NCBI RefSeq assembly: GCF_000482865.1
Contig: NZ_KI519520.1
Span: 27,023-91,022 of the forward strand
Reading direction: 5' to 3'
Length of the DNA: 64,000 bases
DNA from: Actinokineospora inagensis DSM 44258
GTDB lineage: Bacteria > Actinomycetota > Actinomycetes > Mycobacteriales > Pseudonocardiaceae
Shown: one piece after another, positions 35,391-44,159 of the stretch
How positions within the stretch are numbered: the first letter of the stretch is position 1
Layout of the letters: each line of letters opens with the position of its first letter
Made by a program: the position numbers and the translations under genes
The notes under the pieces: generated by a model
Databases searched by the model: none
Told to the model about the DNA's origin: nothing
The model's input: the letters and a program-made list of their open reading frames with translations, nothing else

Positions 35391-36203
35391 ATGGTGAAGA
35401 TGACCCGCTACGACTGGCCGCTGTCACTACCGGCGCTGTCCCACCCCGGCGTCGAGAGCGTCCGGGCGGGCATCGAACCCGTGCTCGCCGAGGTCGGCGC
35501 GCACCCCATCTACCGGCGGATCGGCGGCCGCGCCGAGGTCGCGGTGTTCATGTCGCAGCACGTCTTCGCCGTGTGGGACTTCATGTCCCTGCTGAAGATC
35601 CTGCAGAACGAGCTCACCTGCGTGCGCGTGCCGTGGGTGCCGACCGGGGCGCCCATCTGCCGCAGGCTGGTCAACGACATCGTCCTCATCGAGGAGAGCG
35701 ACGAGTTCGGCGAGGGTTACGTCAGCCACTACGAGCTGTACCGGCACGCGATGACCGAGGCGGGCGCGGACACCATGGCCATCGACGCGTTCCTCGACCT
35801 GCTGCGCGCGGGATCGTCGGTGCCGGACGCGCTGCTCGACGCCGTGGTTCCCGCGCCCGCGGCCGGTTTCGTGCGGTCCACGTGGGAACTGGTGAGCCGC
35901 GCGCCGGTGCACTGCCAGGCGGCCGCGTTCGCGTTCGGGCGCGACGAACTGCTGCCGCTGATGTTCGACCGGGTCCTGCCGCCGCGCGGGACCGGCGGGC
36001 CGCTGTCGCTGCTGCGCGTCTACTTGGAACGCCACCTTGAGGTCGACGCCGACCTGGCCACCCGGATCGTGGCCGACCTGTGCGGACCCGACGAGGTCAA
36101 GTGGGCCGAGTGCGTGGCCACCGTCGTCGGCGTGCTGCGGGCCAGGATCCGGCTCTGGGACGGCGTTGTCGCCGCGATGGACGCCGAACTCGCCCGCGCC
36201 TGA
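35391..36203 (+). CDS. DUF3050 haem-oxygenase-like protein
   Basis: A 270-residue helical protein that matches the DUF3050 pattern: [68 protein letters not shown]. Conserved H57, E101/E102, H113 and H119 are candidate metal ligands. The fold is the haem-oxygenase-like type, whose diiron members (HDOs) perform N-oxygenation, C-C cleavage or decarboxylation in natural-product pathways. Its exact reaction here is unknown. The start at 35391 is not certain; ATG 35400 has better spacing to GAGAGG. Confidence 0.75.
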   Translation: MVKMTRYDWPLSLPALSHPGVESVRAGIEPVLAEVGAHPIYRRIGGRAEVAVFMSQHVFAVWDFMSLLKILQNELTCVRVPWVPTGAPICRRLVNDIVLIEESDEFGEGYVSHYELYRHAMTEAGADTMAIDAFLDLLRAGSSVPDALLDAVVPAPAAGFVRSTWELVSRAPVHCQAAAFAFGRDELLPLMFDRVLPPRGTGGPLSLLRVYLERHLEVDADLATRIVADLCGPDEVKWAECVATVVGVLRARIRLWDGVVAAMDAELARA

Positions 36204-36221
36204 CTACCGGGAATCCGGTAG
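36204..36221 (+). terminator. Short hairpin at the DUF3050 stop
   Basis: CTACCGG (36204-36210) pairs perfectly with CCGGTAG (36215-36221) across a 4-nt GAAT loop, starting at the base after the TGA. It is short for a terminator and could instead be an operator for the EF-hand gene. Confidence 0.45.
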
Positions 36222-36350
36222 GGCTAATGGAAATACATCCGAATAGGTGATACGCGTACCGGGCCGGCATGGGCATGCGTTGCTAGTGTCCCCATTGCGG
36301 GCCACTTCGTTCGGTTCCGCGCACAGCCAAGCACACGAAGGAGCAAGGTC

Positions 36351-36887
36351 GTGACCGCTAGCGTCCAGGACAGCCGGTTGAAGCGCCGATTCGAACTCTG
36401 GGACACCAACGGGGACGGGTCGATCGACCGCTCGGACTACGAGACCGAGGCACGCCGAATCCTGCAGGGCTTCGGCGAGCAGGAGAACTCCCCCAAGGGT
36501 CGGGCGCTGCTCTCCGCGTACACCGGCATGTGGGACACCCTCGCGAGCAAGGCCGGGGTGAACTCGGGCGGCCAGGTCACCCTGGACCAGTTCATCCAGA
36601 TCACCGACTCCGAGATCGCCCACGGCGGCGACTCCGGCTTCGACCGCAACCTGCGCCCCACCATCGAGGCCATCGTCGACATCTGCGACACCGACGGCGA
36701 CGGCGAGGTCAGCCCCGCCGAGTTCAAGCGCTGGATGCGCGCCGCAGGCGTGGACGAGCGCCAGGCCGAGCAGGCCTTCAGCCAGCTCGACAGCAACCAC
36801 AACGGCTCCCTGTCCGTGGAAGAACTCGTCGACGCCGTGCGCGACTACCACCAGGGCAAGCACGACATCTCGCTGCTGGGCAAGTAA
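36351..36887 (+). CDS. EF-hand calcium-binding protein (calerythrin-like)
   Basis: A 178-residue protein with four EF-hand positions. Loop 1 DTNGDGSIDRSD (about 20-31), loop 3 DTDGDGEVSPAE and loop 4 DSNHNGSLSVEE look functional, whereas loop 2 (NSGGQVTLDQF) is degraded. This three-functional-plus-one-dead layout is that of actinobacterial calerythrin, a Ca2+ buffer or sensor. The GTG at 36351 follows AAGGAG at about 8 nt. It is monocistronic and ended by a hairpin. Confidence 0.9.
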   Translation: MTASVQDSRLKRRFELWDTNGDGSIDRSDYETEARRILQGFGEQENSPKGRALLSAYTGMWDTLASKAGVNSGGQVTLDQFIQITDSEIAHGGDSGFDRNLRPTIEAIVDICDTDGDGEVSPAEFKRWMRAAGVDERQAEQAFSQLDSNHNGSLSVEELVDAVRDYHQGKHDISLLGK

Positions 36888-36899
36888 ACCCAGTCGCCC

Positions 36900-36935
36900 C
36901 ATCGCCCCGAGCGCCCACCGGCTCTCGGGGCGATG
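36900..36935. terminator. Hairpin between convergent EF-hand and flavin genes
   Basis: A perfect 12-bp stem, 36900-36911 (CATCGCCCCGAG) with 36924-36935, and a 12-nt loop. Confidence 0.8.
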
Positions 36936-36998
36936 CCGCGTCTACAGTGGACTGGGTGGTCGGAGTACCAGGGGACCGGTACGGGGTGGGTCTACCGG

Positions 36999-38276
36999 TC
37001 AGCGGCGGAATGAGGCCAGGAGGGTGCGGCCGAGGATGGTGGGGGTGAGCATGTCCGCGGGGCGGATTCGCATGTTGATGACCTCCACGAAACGTCGGGC
37101 GACGACGGGGTCGGTCATGGCGGCGTGGTCGATGGCGGCGGACAGGGCTCGTTGGAGGGGGAAGGTGCGGGGGCGGGGGGCGGTGACGTGCGGGAGGCGG
37201 AGGTCTTCGGTGGTGCTTGTCGTCCAGCCCGCGTCGGTGATGACTTTGAGGTGGCGGAGGTAGGTGGTGATGGGGTCGCCCGTGGTCAGCCAGGAGGAGA
37301 GGGCTGAGGCGTGCAGGGTGGCGGCGGTGATGCCCTGGCCGTAGATGGGGTTGAAGGAGGCCACGGCGTCGCCGACGGGGAGGAGGTTGCGGGGGAAACG
37401 GGGGAGCAGGTGGAAGTCGCGGCGGAGGCTGTGCGGGAAGCGGTAGGGGATGACGGGACCCGCGGGGGCGCACGAGTCCACGAGGGTGGTGAAGGCGGGG
37501 GCGGGTTCGGCGTGGCAGCGGGACGTGAACTCGGCGCGGTCGCGGGTGGGGCGGTCCGGGCCGTAGCCGGAAACGGTGCAGATCCAGCGGTCCGGGCCGA
37601 GGGGGGCGACGCAACTGACCCCGGGGGACGGGGAGGACGGCGACCGTACCGAGTGGACACACAGGAGGTCGTCGAGGCGTTGACCGGGTGCGCGGTGGAA
37701 CAGGGCTGTCGCGTAACCCAGGTCGAGGTTGACGCGGCGGCGCGGCGGGCCGGGGTGGTCCAGGGCCGCCAGCCAGGAGCCGAGCCTGCTGCCGCGGCCG
37801 GTCGCGTCGACGACGAACGCGCACGCCATCTCCGCGCCGGACGCCAGGCGGACGCCGGTGATCTCGGTGGTGCCGGTGAAACCGACGACCCGGTCGGACA
37901 CGAGCCGCACGGACGGCAGCACGGCGCGGCGGATGTGCCACTCCAGCAGCGGGCGGTGGATCGGCATCAGGCGATCACCCGGGACCGGCGGGCGATCCCG
38001 GCCGTCGACCAGCATCCGGCCGTCGGACAGCGGGTCGCAGACCACGGCGCCGTCGCGGGCCAGCGCGGCCTGCAGGTCGGGGAACCAGTGGGTCAGCAGG
38101 TCCTGGGCCTGGCCGAGCAGCATGTGGAACTGGTCGCCGTGCGCGGCCCCCGGGCGGTTGACCGGTGACGCGGGCAGGGCGTCCGGCTCGACGACCACCA
38201 CCTCGTCCACCCAGTCGCGCAGGACCCGGGCGGCGAGCAGGCCCGCGACGCTGCCGCCCGCGACGACGGCCCTCAC
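36999..38276 (-). CDS. Class A flavin monooxygenase/epoxidase-like protein
   Basis: A 425-residue FAD enzyme. It has the dinucleotide fold GGSVAGLLAARVL (7-19), the second FAD contact LLPVGDAVASFNPIYGQGI and FVVDATGRGSRLG. The last pattern is found in PHBH-fold hydroxylases and in epoxidases of the LasC type. The C terminus ends at 425, typical for the latter group. The GTG at 38276 overlaps the previous stop (GTGA). It is the last gene of the left operon, probably an oxidative tailoring step. Confidence 0.8.
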   Translation of the reverse strand: MRAVVAGGSVAGLLAARVLRDWVDEVVVVEPDALPASPVNRPGAAHGDQFHMLLGQAQDLLTHWFPDLQAALARDGAVVCDPLSDGRMLVDGRDRPPVPGDRLMPIHRPLLEWHIRRAVLPSVRLVSDRVVGFTGTTEITGVRLASGAEMACAFVVDATGRGSRLGSWLAALDHPGPPRRRVNLDLGYATALFHRAPGQRLDDLLCVHSVRSPSSPSPGVSCVAPLGPDRWICTVSGYGPDRPTRDRAEFTSRCHAEPAPAFTTLVDSCAPAGPVIPYRFPHSLRRDFHLLPRFPRNLLPVGDAVASFNPIYGQGITAATLHASALSSWLTTGDPITTYLRHLKVITDAGWTTSTTEDLRLPHVTAPRPRTFPLQRALSAAIDHAAMTDPVVARRFVEVINMRIRPADMLTPTILGRTLLASFRR

Positions 38277-38668
38277 GACGACTGGACGAACTGGACGGGG
38301 GACTCCGGCGACAGCGCGATCTGCGCGCCGGTGACCGGCTGTTCCGCGCGGATCAGGATGTTGTAGTGGTTCGGGAAGTGGCACGAGTCGAAGCCGAGGA
38401 CCCGGCCGACGACCTGGTCGCCGATGCGGACCTCGTCGCCCCGGTCGATCACCCCGCCGTGGTGGATCTCGGCGAACCCGAGGAAACCGACCCGGTCGAT
38501 GCTGGGGTCGCCGACGGTGTGGTCGGTGGTGACCAGCTCGTGCACCTCGCCCCGCCGCACGCACCGGCTGGCGAAGTCCTCCAGGCGCATGCCCCGGTCG
38601 TCGCGGCTGTGCACCAGGACCTTCACCAGGACCCCGGACACCGTGCGCTTGCTGCCGTCCTCGATCAC
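38273..38668 (-). CDS. Small conserved protein (possibly DUF6917)
   Basis: A 131-residue, probably beta-rich protein. Recognisable blocks are SGVLVKVLVHSRDDRGMRLE, CVRRGEVHELVTTDHTVGD, VGFLGFAEIHHGGVI and DSCHFPNHYNILIR. From memory these match DUF6917, but I cannot verify this. GTG at 38668 overlaps the upstream stop by 4 nt and follows GGGGAGAA. Conserved His and Cys (HxxxNHYN, SCHF) hint at metal or ligand binding. Both neighbours are coupled to it, so it is part of the pathway rather than incidental. Confidence 0.65.
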   Translation of the reverse strand: MIEDGSKRTVSGVLVKVLVHSRDDRGMRLEDFASRCVRRGEVHELVTTDHTVGDPSIDRVGFLGFAEIHHGGVIDRGDEVRIGDQVVGRVLGFDSCHFPNHYNILIRAEQPVTGAQIALSPESPVQFVQSS

Positions 38669-39591
38669 GACTTCTCCCCGATCAGCGCGGGCCGCGACCA
38701 CTGCTCGGCCCGGTAGGCGGCGTCGACCAGCGCCAGGGCGGCGAGGCCATCGCGGTCGACCCCGCCGGTGTGGATGGCCACGGTGAACGCGCGCAACACC
38801 CCGGCGTACTCGTGCCACAGCGACTGCTTGAACCCGGCGAACCCGGCCAGCATGTCCGCGCGGTGCACGGCCCCGTCGGCCAGCCGGACCTCCAGGTCCT
38901 TGGTCTCGCCGCGGTGGTCCCAGTCCAGCTCGACCACCGCCCGCGCCCCGCTCTCGGCGGCCAGCTCCACCACGGCCCGCCGGTCGACGCCGTGCGCGTC
39001 CCGCCGGATGTCCACCCCGCCCACCTGCAGGGTGCCCAGCAGCAGCCGGACCAGGTCGAACGCGTTGGGACCGTTGTCGGCGACGCAGCCGCCGCCGCAG
39101 CGGGCCGGGTCGAGGTACCAGCGGTCGGCGCCGACGTGGTCCTCGATCCGCTCCAGGTACCGCACCCGCACCGACTCGATCGGCACCCCGCGCGGCAGGC
39201 TCTCCAGCAGGGCGCCGACCCGGGCGTTGTACCGGCGGTGGAACGAGGTGAACAGCACCGCGCCCCGGGTCGCCGCCAGCTCGGCCAGCGCCAGCCCGTC
39301 CCGCAGCCGGGTGGCCAGCGGCTTCTCCACGCACACCGGCAGCCCGGCGTCCAACAGGTCGAGGCACACCCCGGCGTGCTGGTCGTTGGGCACGGTCACC
39401 ACCACGCCGTCCAGGCCGCCCGCGGCGATCATGTCCCGGTGGTCGCGCCAGCACGGCACCTCGTCCCGGTACGGGGCCAGCGCCTCCGGCCGCACGTCGC
39501 ACACCGCGCCCAGCCGCAGCGGGCCGCCCTCGCCCAGCGCCGCCAGGTAGTACCGGGAGATCACGCCGAGCCCGATCACGCCGATCCGCAT
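38665..39591 (-). CDS. Gfo/Idh/MocA oxidoreductase 1
   Basis: A 308-residue NAD(P)-dependent dehydrogenase of sugars or cyclitols. It has Rossmann GVIGLGVISRYYL (4-16), EKPLAT with the catalytic Lys and the SFHRRYNARV block. The C-terminal alpha/beta half supplies the remaining substrate residues. The ATG at 39591 overlaps the previous stop (TGATG). With the DegT aminotransferases in the opposite operon it could make a keto-sugar or inosose for transamination. Confidence 0.85.
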   Translation of the reverse strand: MRIGVIGLGVISRYYLAALGEGGPLRLGAVCDVRPEALAPYRDEVPCWRDHRDMIAAGGLDGVVVTVPNDQHAGVCLDLLDAGLPVCVEKPLATRLRDGLALAELAATRGAVLFTSFHRRYNARVGALLESLPRGVPIESVRVRYLERIEDHVGADRWYLDPARCGGGCVADNGPNAFDLVRLLLGTLQVGGVDIRRDAHGVDRRAVVELAAESGARAVVELDWDHRGETKDLEVRLADGAVHRADMLAGFAGFKQSLWHEYAGVLRAFTVAIHTGGVDRDGLAALALVDAAYRAEQWSRPALIGEKS

Positions 39592-40691
39592 CAGCCCACC
39601 TCCGGCAGCGCGACACCCAACCGGTCACCCAGCTCCACCAGCTCCGCGTACAACTCGCCGCTGAGCGGGACCCCCTCACGGCGGGACCGCTCCGCCCGGC
39701 GGGCCTCCGGTACCCCCGGGTAGGACACCTGCCCGTCCGGCTGGACCGGCGGGCAGGCCAGCAGCGCCCCGAACAGCGACCCCGCCTCCCGCTGGTAGGT
39801 GCCCGGCTGCCGCAGCGCGGCGGGGGCGACGGCGAGCACGAAGTAGCCGATGTCGTCGTCCGGCGCGCGGTCGACCGACAGCGCCGCCTGGGACGGGCCG
39901 AGCCCGGCACCCGGCACCAGCGCGGCCAGCACCTCCACCATCAGGCCGAGGCCGAACCCCTTGTGCTGGTCGCCGAGCCAGGTCAGGTGCGCGGTGCCGT
40001 CGTCGAACCGGGTCGGGTCGGTGACCGGCTCGCCCGCGTCGTCGACCAGCCAGCCCGCCGGGACGTCGACCCCGGCGCGGGCCGCCGCCCTGACCTTGCC
40101 GGTCGGCACCGTGGTCGTGCTCATGTCCAGCAGGAACGGCGGGTGCTGACCGGCGGGCGCGGCGACGCTGAGCGGGTTCGTGCCCAGCATCGGCACCCGG
40201 CCACCCGGCGGCCGCGTGATCCGCTGGTGCCCGCAATTGGCCGCGACCACGCCGATCATCCCGTGCGCCACCGCCCGCATCGCGTGCGGGCCTGCGCAGC
40301 CGAAGTGCGTGCCGCCGCGCACCGACACGAGCCCGATCCCGAACTCCCCCGCCCGCTTGGTGGCCAGGTCCATCGCCTCGCCCGCCAGCCACAGCCCCAG
40401 CGCGCCCTGACCGTCGAGCAGCACGGCGGCGCCCCGGTCGGACAGTACGCGCGGCTCCGCGTCCGCCCGAGCCCGTCCCGATGCCAACAGCGGCAGGTAG
40501 ATCCGGCTCAGGTTGGTGAGGCCGTGCGAGGTCATGCCGACGATGTCGCCGTGGCACAACGCCGTCGCGGCCGCCTTGGCCCGCTCGGGCGGGATGCCGT
40601 GCGCGCTGAACACCGCCGAGGTGAAGCGGAGCAGGTCGTCGTGCGGGACCCGCACGGTGGTCACGGGCAGGGCCTGGTCGAGGTCCGTCAT
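39591..40691 (-). CDS. Ldh2/malate dehydrogenase-like NAD(P)H oxidoreductase
   Basis: A 366-residue Ldh_2 (PF02615) family enzyme, which reduces 2-keto acids, imino acids or related substrates. Family blocks are SHGLTNLSRIYLPLL, GQGALGLWLA, VSVRGGTHFGCAGPHAMRA, GTNPLSVAAPAG and DQHKGFGLGLMVEVL. The ATG at 40691 overlaps the M20 gene stop as ATGA. A role in forming a hydroxy-acid or amino-acid-like building block of the cluster product is inferred. Confidence 0.85.
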   Translation of the reverse strand: MTDLDQALPVTTVRVPHDDLLRFTSAVFSAHGIPPERAKAAATALCHGDIVGMTSHGLTNLSRIYLPLLASGRARADAEPRVLSDRGAAVLLDGQGALGLWLAGEAMDLATKRAGEFGIGLVSVRGGTHFGCAGPHAMRAVAHGMIGVVAANCGHQRITRPPGGRVPMLGTNPLSVAAPAGQHPPFLLDMSTTTVPTGKVRAAARAGVDVPAGWLVDDAGEPVTDPTRFDDGTAHLTWLGDQHKGFGLGLMVEVLAALVPGAGLGPSQAALSVDRAPDDDIGYFVLAVAPAALRQPGTYQREAGSLFGALLACPPVQPDGQVSYPGVPEARRAERSRREGVPLSGELYAELVELGDRLGVALPEVG

Positions 40692-41962
40692 GGTGCTGCC
40701 GTTCTGGTTGTGGCCGGGGGATCGGGTGGGGCCGGGGGATTGAGTGGAAAGGTGCGCAAGATCCGCGACACCTGGTCGGCGAACGCGGAGAGGTCGCCGA
40801 CGGCGACGAACTCGCCGTCGGCGTGGGCGTTGTTGGCGGCGAGGTCCCCCGGGCCGAGGACCGCGGTGGCGGTACCGGGGACGCCGGACATCCAGATCGC
40901 GTCGCACGTGAACGCGGGCTCGGTCTCGGGCCAGGCGGGGATACCGGCGCCGGTCATCACCGCGTCCAGCCAAGGATGCTTGCCCGACAGTGCCGGTAGG
41001 CCGCGTTTGAGCCAGTCGACCGTGGTTACCCGTGCGGCGTCCGCGGCCGTGCGGGCCAGTTCCGGTACCGACGCGAAGGTCTCACCGAAGCGGGTAAGAC
41101 CGTCGGCGACAGCACGATCCAGTGCCGCGGTGAGTTGTTCGCCGTCGTCCGCGTAGGCGAGGTTCACCAAGAGGTCGCCACTGCCGTACACGCGGTTGTG
41201 CCGGGTACCGGTGTGCAGCCCGGCGATGCACGCCTGGCCACCGGCGAGTTGACCCGCCAGGTGCTGGGCGAGGTAACCGAGCAACACGGTCGCGTTGTGG
41301 CCGTCGCCGGGGCGGTCGTCGATGGAGCCGGAGCCGGTAACCCTGACTCGCGCGGTAGCCGACGCGGTGGCTCGTGGCAGGTAGCGCAAACCGGTTGGTT
41401 CGCAGAAGACGTTCAGGGCGCCGTAGTAGCCGAGTTCGATGAGCGGGCGCGTCCCGAAGGTGCCCATCGCGCCGCCCTCCTCACCGGAGACCGCTTGCAC
41501 CAGAACGGAGATCTCACGGCCGATACGGCGGTCTCGTTTCGCGGCGTCACGGATACCCGCCAACAACGCCACAGCGGGCCCCTTGGCGTCGACGGCGCCG
41601 CGACCTCTTACCACGGCGCCGTCGTAGTGCCCGGGTTCATGCCCGGCGACGGTGTCAAGGTGGACGTTGAACATGACGGTCGGCGCGTCCGCCGGTCCCA
41701 TGCGCAACACGAGGTTCGGTTGCCCCGCGAGGAAAGACGGGTTCTCCGCCGCCGCGCGTACCGCCGCCGGTACACCTGGCAGCCGCAGCACCGAGGGATC
41801 AGCGGGACCGTGGTGCACGACGGTGAACCCCGTCGCCGCGTCCGCGTAGAGGTACTGGCACTCCCACAGCAGCGCGGGCTCGACGCCCTCCATCGGGCCC
41901 GCCGTGGGCAGGTTGATCAGCCGGAGCAGCAACGCCGCGTCGGCATCGGTGAACTCGGCCAC
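40688..41962 (-). CDS. M20-family metallohydrolase
   Basis: A 424-residue amidohydrolase/deacylase. Di-zinc ligands are expected in FNVHLDTVAGH, GRGAVDAKGP and SGEEGGAMGT (general-base Glu), with later FCEPTG. The lid domain lies at about 190-320. Relatives deacylate N-acyl amino acids or amino sugars (ArgE/DapE type). GTG at 41962 lies 1 nt after the isomerase stop. It may remove an N-acyl protecting group or amide-bound amino acid in this pathway. Confidence 0.85.
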   Translation of the reverse strand: MAEFTDADAALLLRLINLPTAGPMEGVEPALLWECQYLYADAATGFTVVHHGPADPSVLRLPGVPAAVRAAAENPSFLAGQPNLVLRMGPADAPTVMFNVHLDTVAGHEPGHYDGAVVRGRGAVDAKGPAVALLAGIRDAAKRDRRIGREISVLVQAVSGEEGGAMGTFGTRPLIELGYYGALNVFCEPTGLRYLPRATASATARVRVTGSGSIDDRPGDGHNATVLLGYLAQHLAGQLAGGQACIAGLHTGTRHNRVYGSGDLLVNLAYADDGEQLTAALDRAVADGLTRFGETFASVPELARTAADAARVTTVDWLKRGLPALSGKHPWLDAVMTGAGIPAWPETEPAFTCDAIWMSGVPGTATAVLGPGDLAANNAHADGEFVAVGDLSAFADQVSRILRTFPLNPPAPPDPPATTRTAAP

Positions 41963-41963
41963 G

Positions 41964-42794
41964 TCACCGGCCCGTGGTGGCGAGCAGGGTCTCCAACGCG
42001 CGCCCGGCCGCGATGAACCCCTCGGCCGACCCGGACCCGCTCTCCTCTTCGTGCGGCAGCAGACCGAGGTGCGGTTCGATCGACAGCGCGCCCTGGTAAC
42101 CGCTCTCGGTCAACACATCCAGGCACTCGGCGACGTCGGCGGTTCCCTGGCCCGGCAGCGTCCACCGGGGACCGTTCGCGTCGGTGACCCCGTCCTTCAC
42201 GTGGACGTGGGCGACGTACTCGACAAGAGGCCGCAACTGCTCCACCGCCGAATAGCCATAAGCGATGCCGTTACCGGTGTCGAACAGCAGCCGCAAACCG
42301 GGGCTGTCGGCCTCTTCCAGCATCCGCAACGCCCGCTCGGACTCGCTACCGGCCCACCCGGCGCAGTTCTCGTGCAGCAACACCAAGTCCGCCTGCTCCG
42401 CGCGCAACGCCAACTCGCGCATCCGGCGCAGCGCCCGGTGCTCCCACTCGTCGGCGTGCAGGCCGTCGTTCGGGTACGACATGACCCGCACGTACCGGGT
42501 GCCCAACCGGCCGCAGCGGTCCGCCAACACCCGCAGCTCCGCCAGGTCACGCCCGAAGTCACCGGTGATCACCGAGGACCAGTCGCCGATCCGCGAGTCG
42601 ACGCAGACCGTGCGCAGCCCCAACTCGGCCAGCGTGCCCGCGACCCGGTCGAACGCCGCCTCGGTCAACCCGGCCAGCGGCACCCCGTCCACCGTGCGCA
42701 GCTCGATCGCCGACCAGCCCAGCGCCGCGATCGCGGCGACCTGCGCGGCCAACCCCGGACCGGCCTCGTCCCCGATCCCGGCCAGCACCGTCAC
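41964..42794 (-). CDS. Xylose-isomerase-like TIM barrel protein
   Basis: A 276-residue AP-endonuclease-2/xylose-isomerase-like barrel. Metal ligands are probable in VLLHENCAG (Glu), LLFDTGNG (Asp), HVHVKDG (His) and LSIEPHLG (Glu). Relatives include inosose isomerase or dehydratase and hydroxypyruvate isomerase. The GTG at 42794 overlaps the stop of Gfo/Idh 2 by 4 nt. Epimerisation or isomerisation of a keto-sugar or inosose is the natural guess. Confidence 0.8.
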   Translation of the reverse strand: MTVLAGIGDEAGPGLAAQVAAIAALGWSAIELRTVDGVPLAGLTEAAFDRVAGTLAELGLRTVCVDSRIGDWSSVITGDFGRDLAELRVLADRCGRLGTRYVRVMSYPNDGLHADEWEHRALRRMRELALRAEQADLVLLHENCAGWAGSESERALRMLEEADSPGLRLLFDTGNGIAYGYSAVEQLRPLVEYVAHVHVKDGVTDANGPRWTLPGQGTADVAECLDVLTESGYQGALSIEPHLGLLPHEEESGSGSAEGFIAAGRALETLLATTGR

Positions 42795-43810
42795 CGCTCG
42801 ACCCCCACCGGCACCCGCAACCCGGCCCGCCGCTTCGCCTCCGCCACCAGCACCGCCACCGCGACCCCGGTCGCGGGCTCGTCCACGATCGGCTCCTCGC
42901 CCTCGAAATGCCGGTACACGCGGGTGAAGAACGCGGCCAGCGAGTCGTCCCGGAACACCGAGTCGACCTTGCCGCCGCGCGTGCGCACCGACAGTTGCGC
43001 GTACTCGTCGGCCGCACTGATCGGGTAATGACCGACCAGGGTGCCGCCCTCGAGCTCGACCGTCATCCGGCGCTCCCGGACCGGTGACGTCAGATCCGCG
43101 CGGATCTCGGTGTGCACACCGTCCGCGTGCCGCAACCGCAGCCACGCGCTGCCCATCGCCGGGAACACCGCGTCGCCCAGCAGCATGTCGGCGCACCCGG
43201 CACCCAGCACCTCGGCCCCGCCGGCCAGCATCAGCGCGACCGTCAACGAGTGCGGTAGCTCGACGTCGAACGCGCTCGGGTGGTCGTCACCGGCCAGGGT
43301 TCGCGCGAACCGCGGCTTCGACTGCACGAACTCCACCGACTTCAGCCGCCCCAACCGGCCACCGCGCAGCACACCCAGCACCCGCGCGGTCAGCTCGCTG
43401 CACCGCCACTGCGCCACCGGGACCAGGTCCAGCCCGGCCTGCTCACGCAACCGCAGCACCTCGCGCAGCTCCACCTCGTCGACCGCCAGCGGCTTCTCCA
43501 CCAGGAACCGGCGGAACCCCAGGTCGGCCAGCTCGGTCAGCGGCCGCAGCCGCGCCGACGGGCCGGTGCACAGGTGCACCACCGTCCGCCGTGGATCGAT
43601 CATGGTGGCCGCGTGCGCCAACGAGTGCGCGACGGCCACATCGGACGGTCCCGACGGCTCGGCGGGCTCGTCCGGCCCGCGCTGCGGGTCGTAGACCGTG
43701 ATCGGCGGCTGCCCGTACGGCCTGCCGCCGCCGTGCCCGAGCTTGCGCAGCACCGGCAGGTGCAGGCCCGCGCCTGCCCTACCGAGCCCGACCACCAGGG
43801 TGCCCAGCAT
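42791..43810 (-). CDS. Gfo/Idh/MocA oxidoreductase 2
   Basis: A 339-residue dehydrogenase and first gene of the left operon. It has Rossmann VVGLGRAGAGLHLPVL (6-21), VEKPLAVDEVEL with catalytic Lys and the PHSLTVALML segment in the substrate domain. It is not closely alike Gfo/Idh 1, so a different carbon may be oxidised. The ATG at 43810 follows GAGGAGG at 10 nt. Divergent from the first DegT gene across a 349-nt control region. Confidence 0.8.
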   Translation of the reverse strand: MLGTLVVGLGRAGAGLHLPVLRKLGHGGGRPYGQPPITVYDPQRGPDEPAEPSGPSDVAVAHSLAHAATMIDPRRTVVHLCTGPSARLRPLTELADLGFRRFLVEKPLAVDEVELREVLRLREQAGLDLVPVAQWRCSELTARVLGVLRGGRLGRLKSVEFVQSKPRFARTLAGDDHPSAFDVELPHSLTVALMLAGGAEVLGAGCADMLLGDAVFPAMGSAWLRLRHADGVHTEIRADLTSPVRERRMTVELEGGTLVGHYPISAADEYAQLSVRTRGGKVDSVFRDDSLAAFFTRVYRHFEGEEPIVDEPATGVAVAVLVAEAKRRAGLRVPVGVER

Positions 43811-44159
43811 GGGTGGCGTGCCTCCTCTGGCCGACCGCGGGACGGGCCAACCCTGGTGGGCACCCGGTGGGCGTGTCAACGCGGACCCCGGACCGCCACA
43901 CGACCGTGTGATCTTTTGATTTCCTTGCGGCGCAACGGATGCCGACCGCCTAGTTTGGACGGCGCGTGTCCTGGCGCGGGGAGTGTCCGGGACACGCGCC
44001 GGAACGGGTGGGTCCGGGTCGGTGCCGTCGGTGTGGTGGACCGGCTCGGGACCGATCGCGCGGGCCGGTTGGGCACAGGGGTCGGTCGGGTACGCGGACC
44101 GGTCGGGACGCAGGTCGACCGGGAGTGAGCGGTCGGTCGGGGACACGCAGAGGACGATC
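43811..44159. promoter_or_regulatory. Shared control region of two divergent operons
   Basis: TAGTTT (43951-43956) is a good -10 for the right operon, preceded by an AT-rich stretch (43911-43925). A perfect 11-bp inverted repeat, 43961-43971 with 43990-44000, begins at the predicted start of that transcript. The leader to the first ATG is then about 200 nt and G-rich with repeated ACCGGTCGGG-like words. No small ORF or known riboswitch is evident. Confidence 0.5.
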
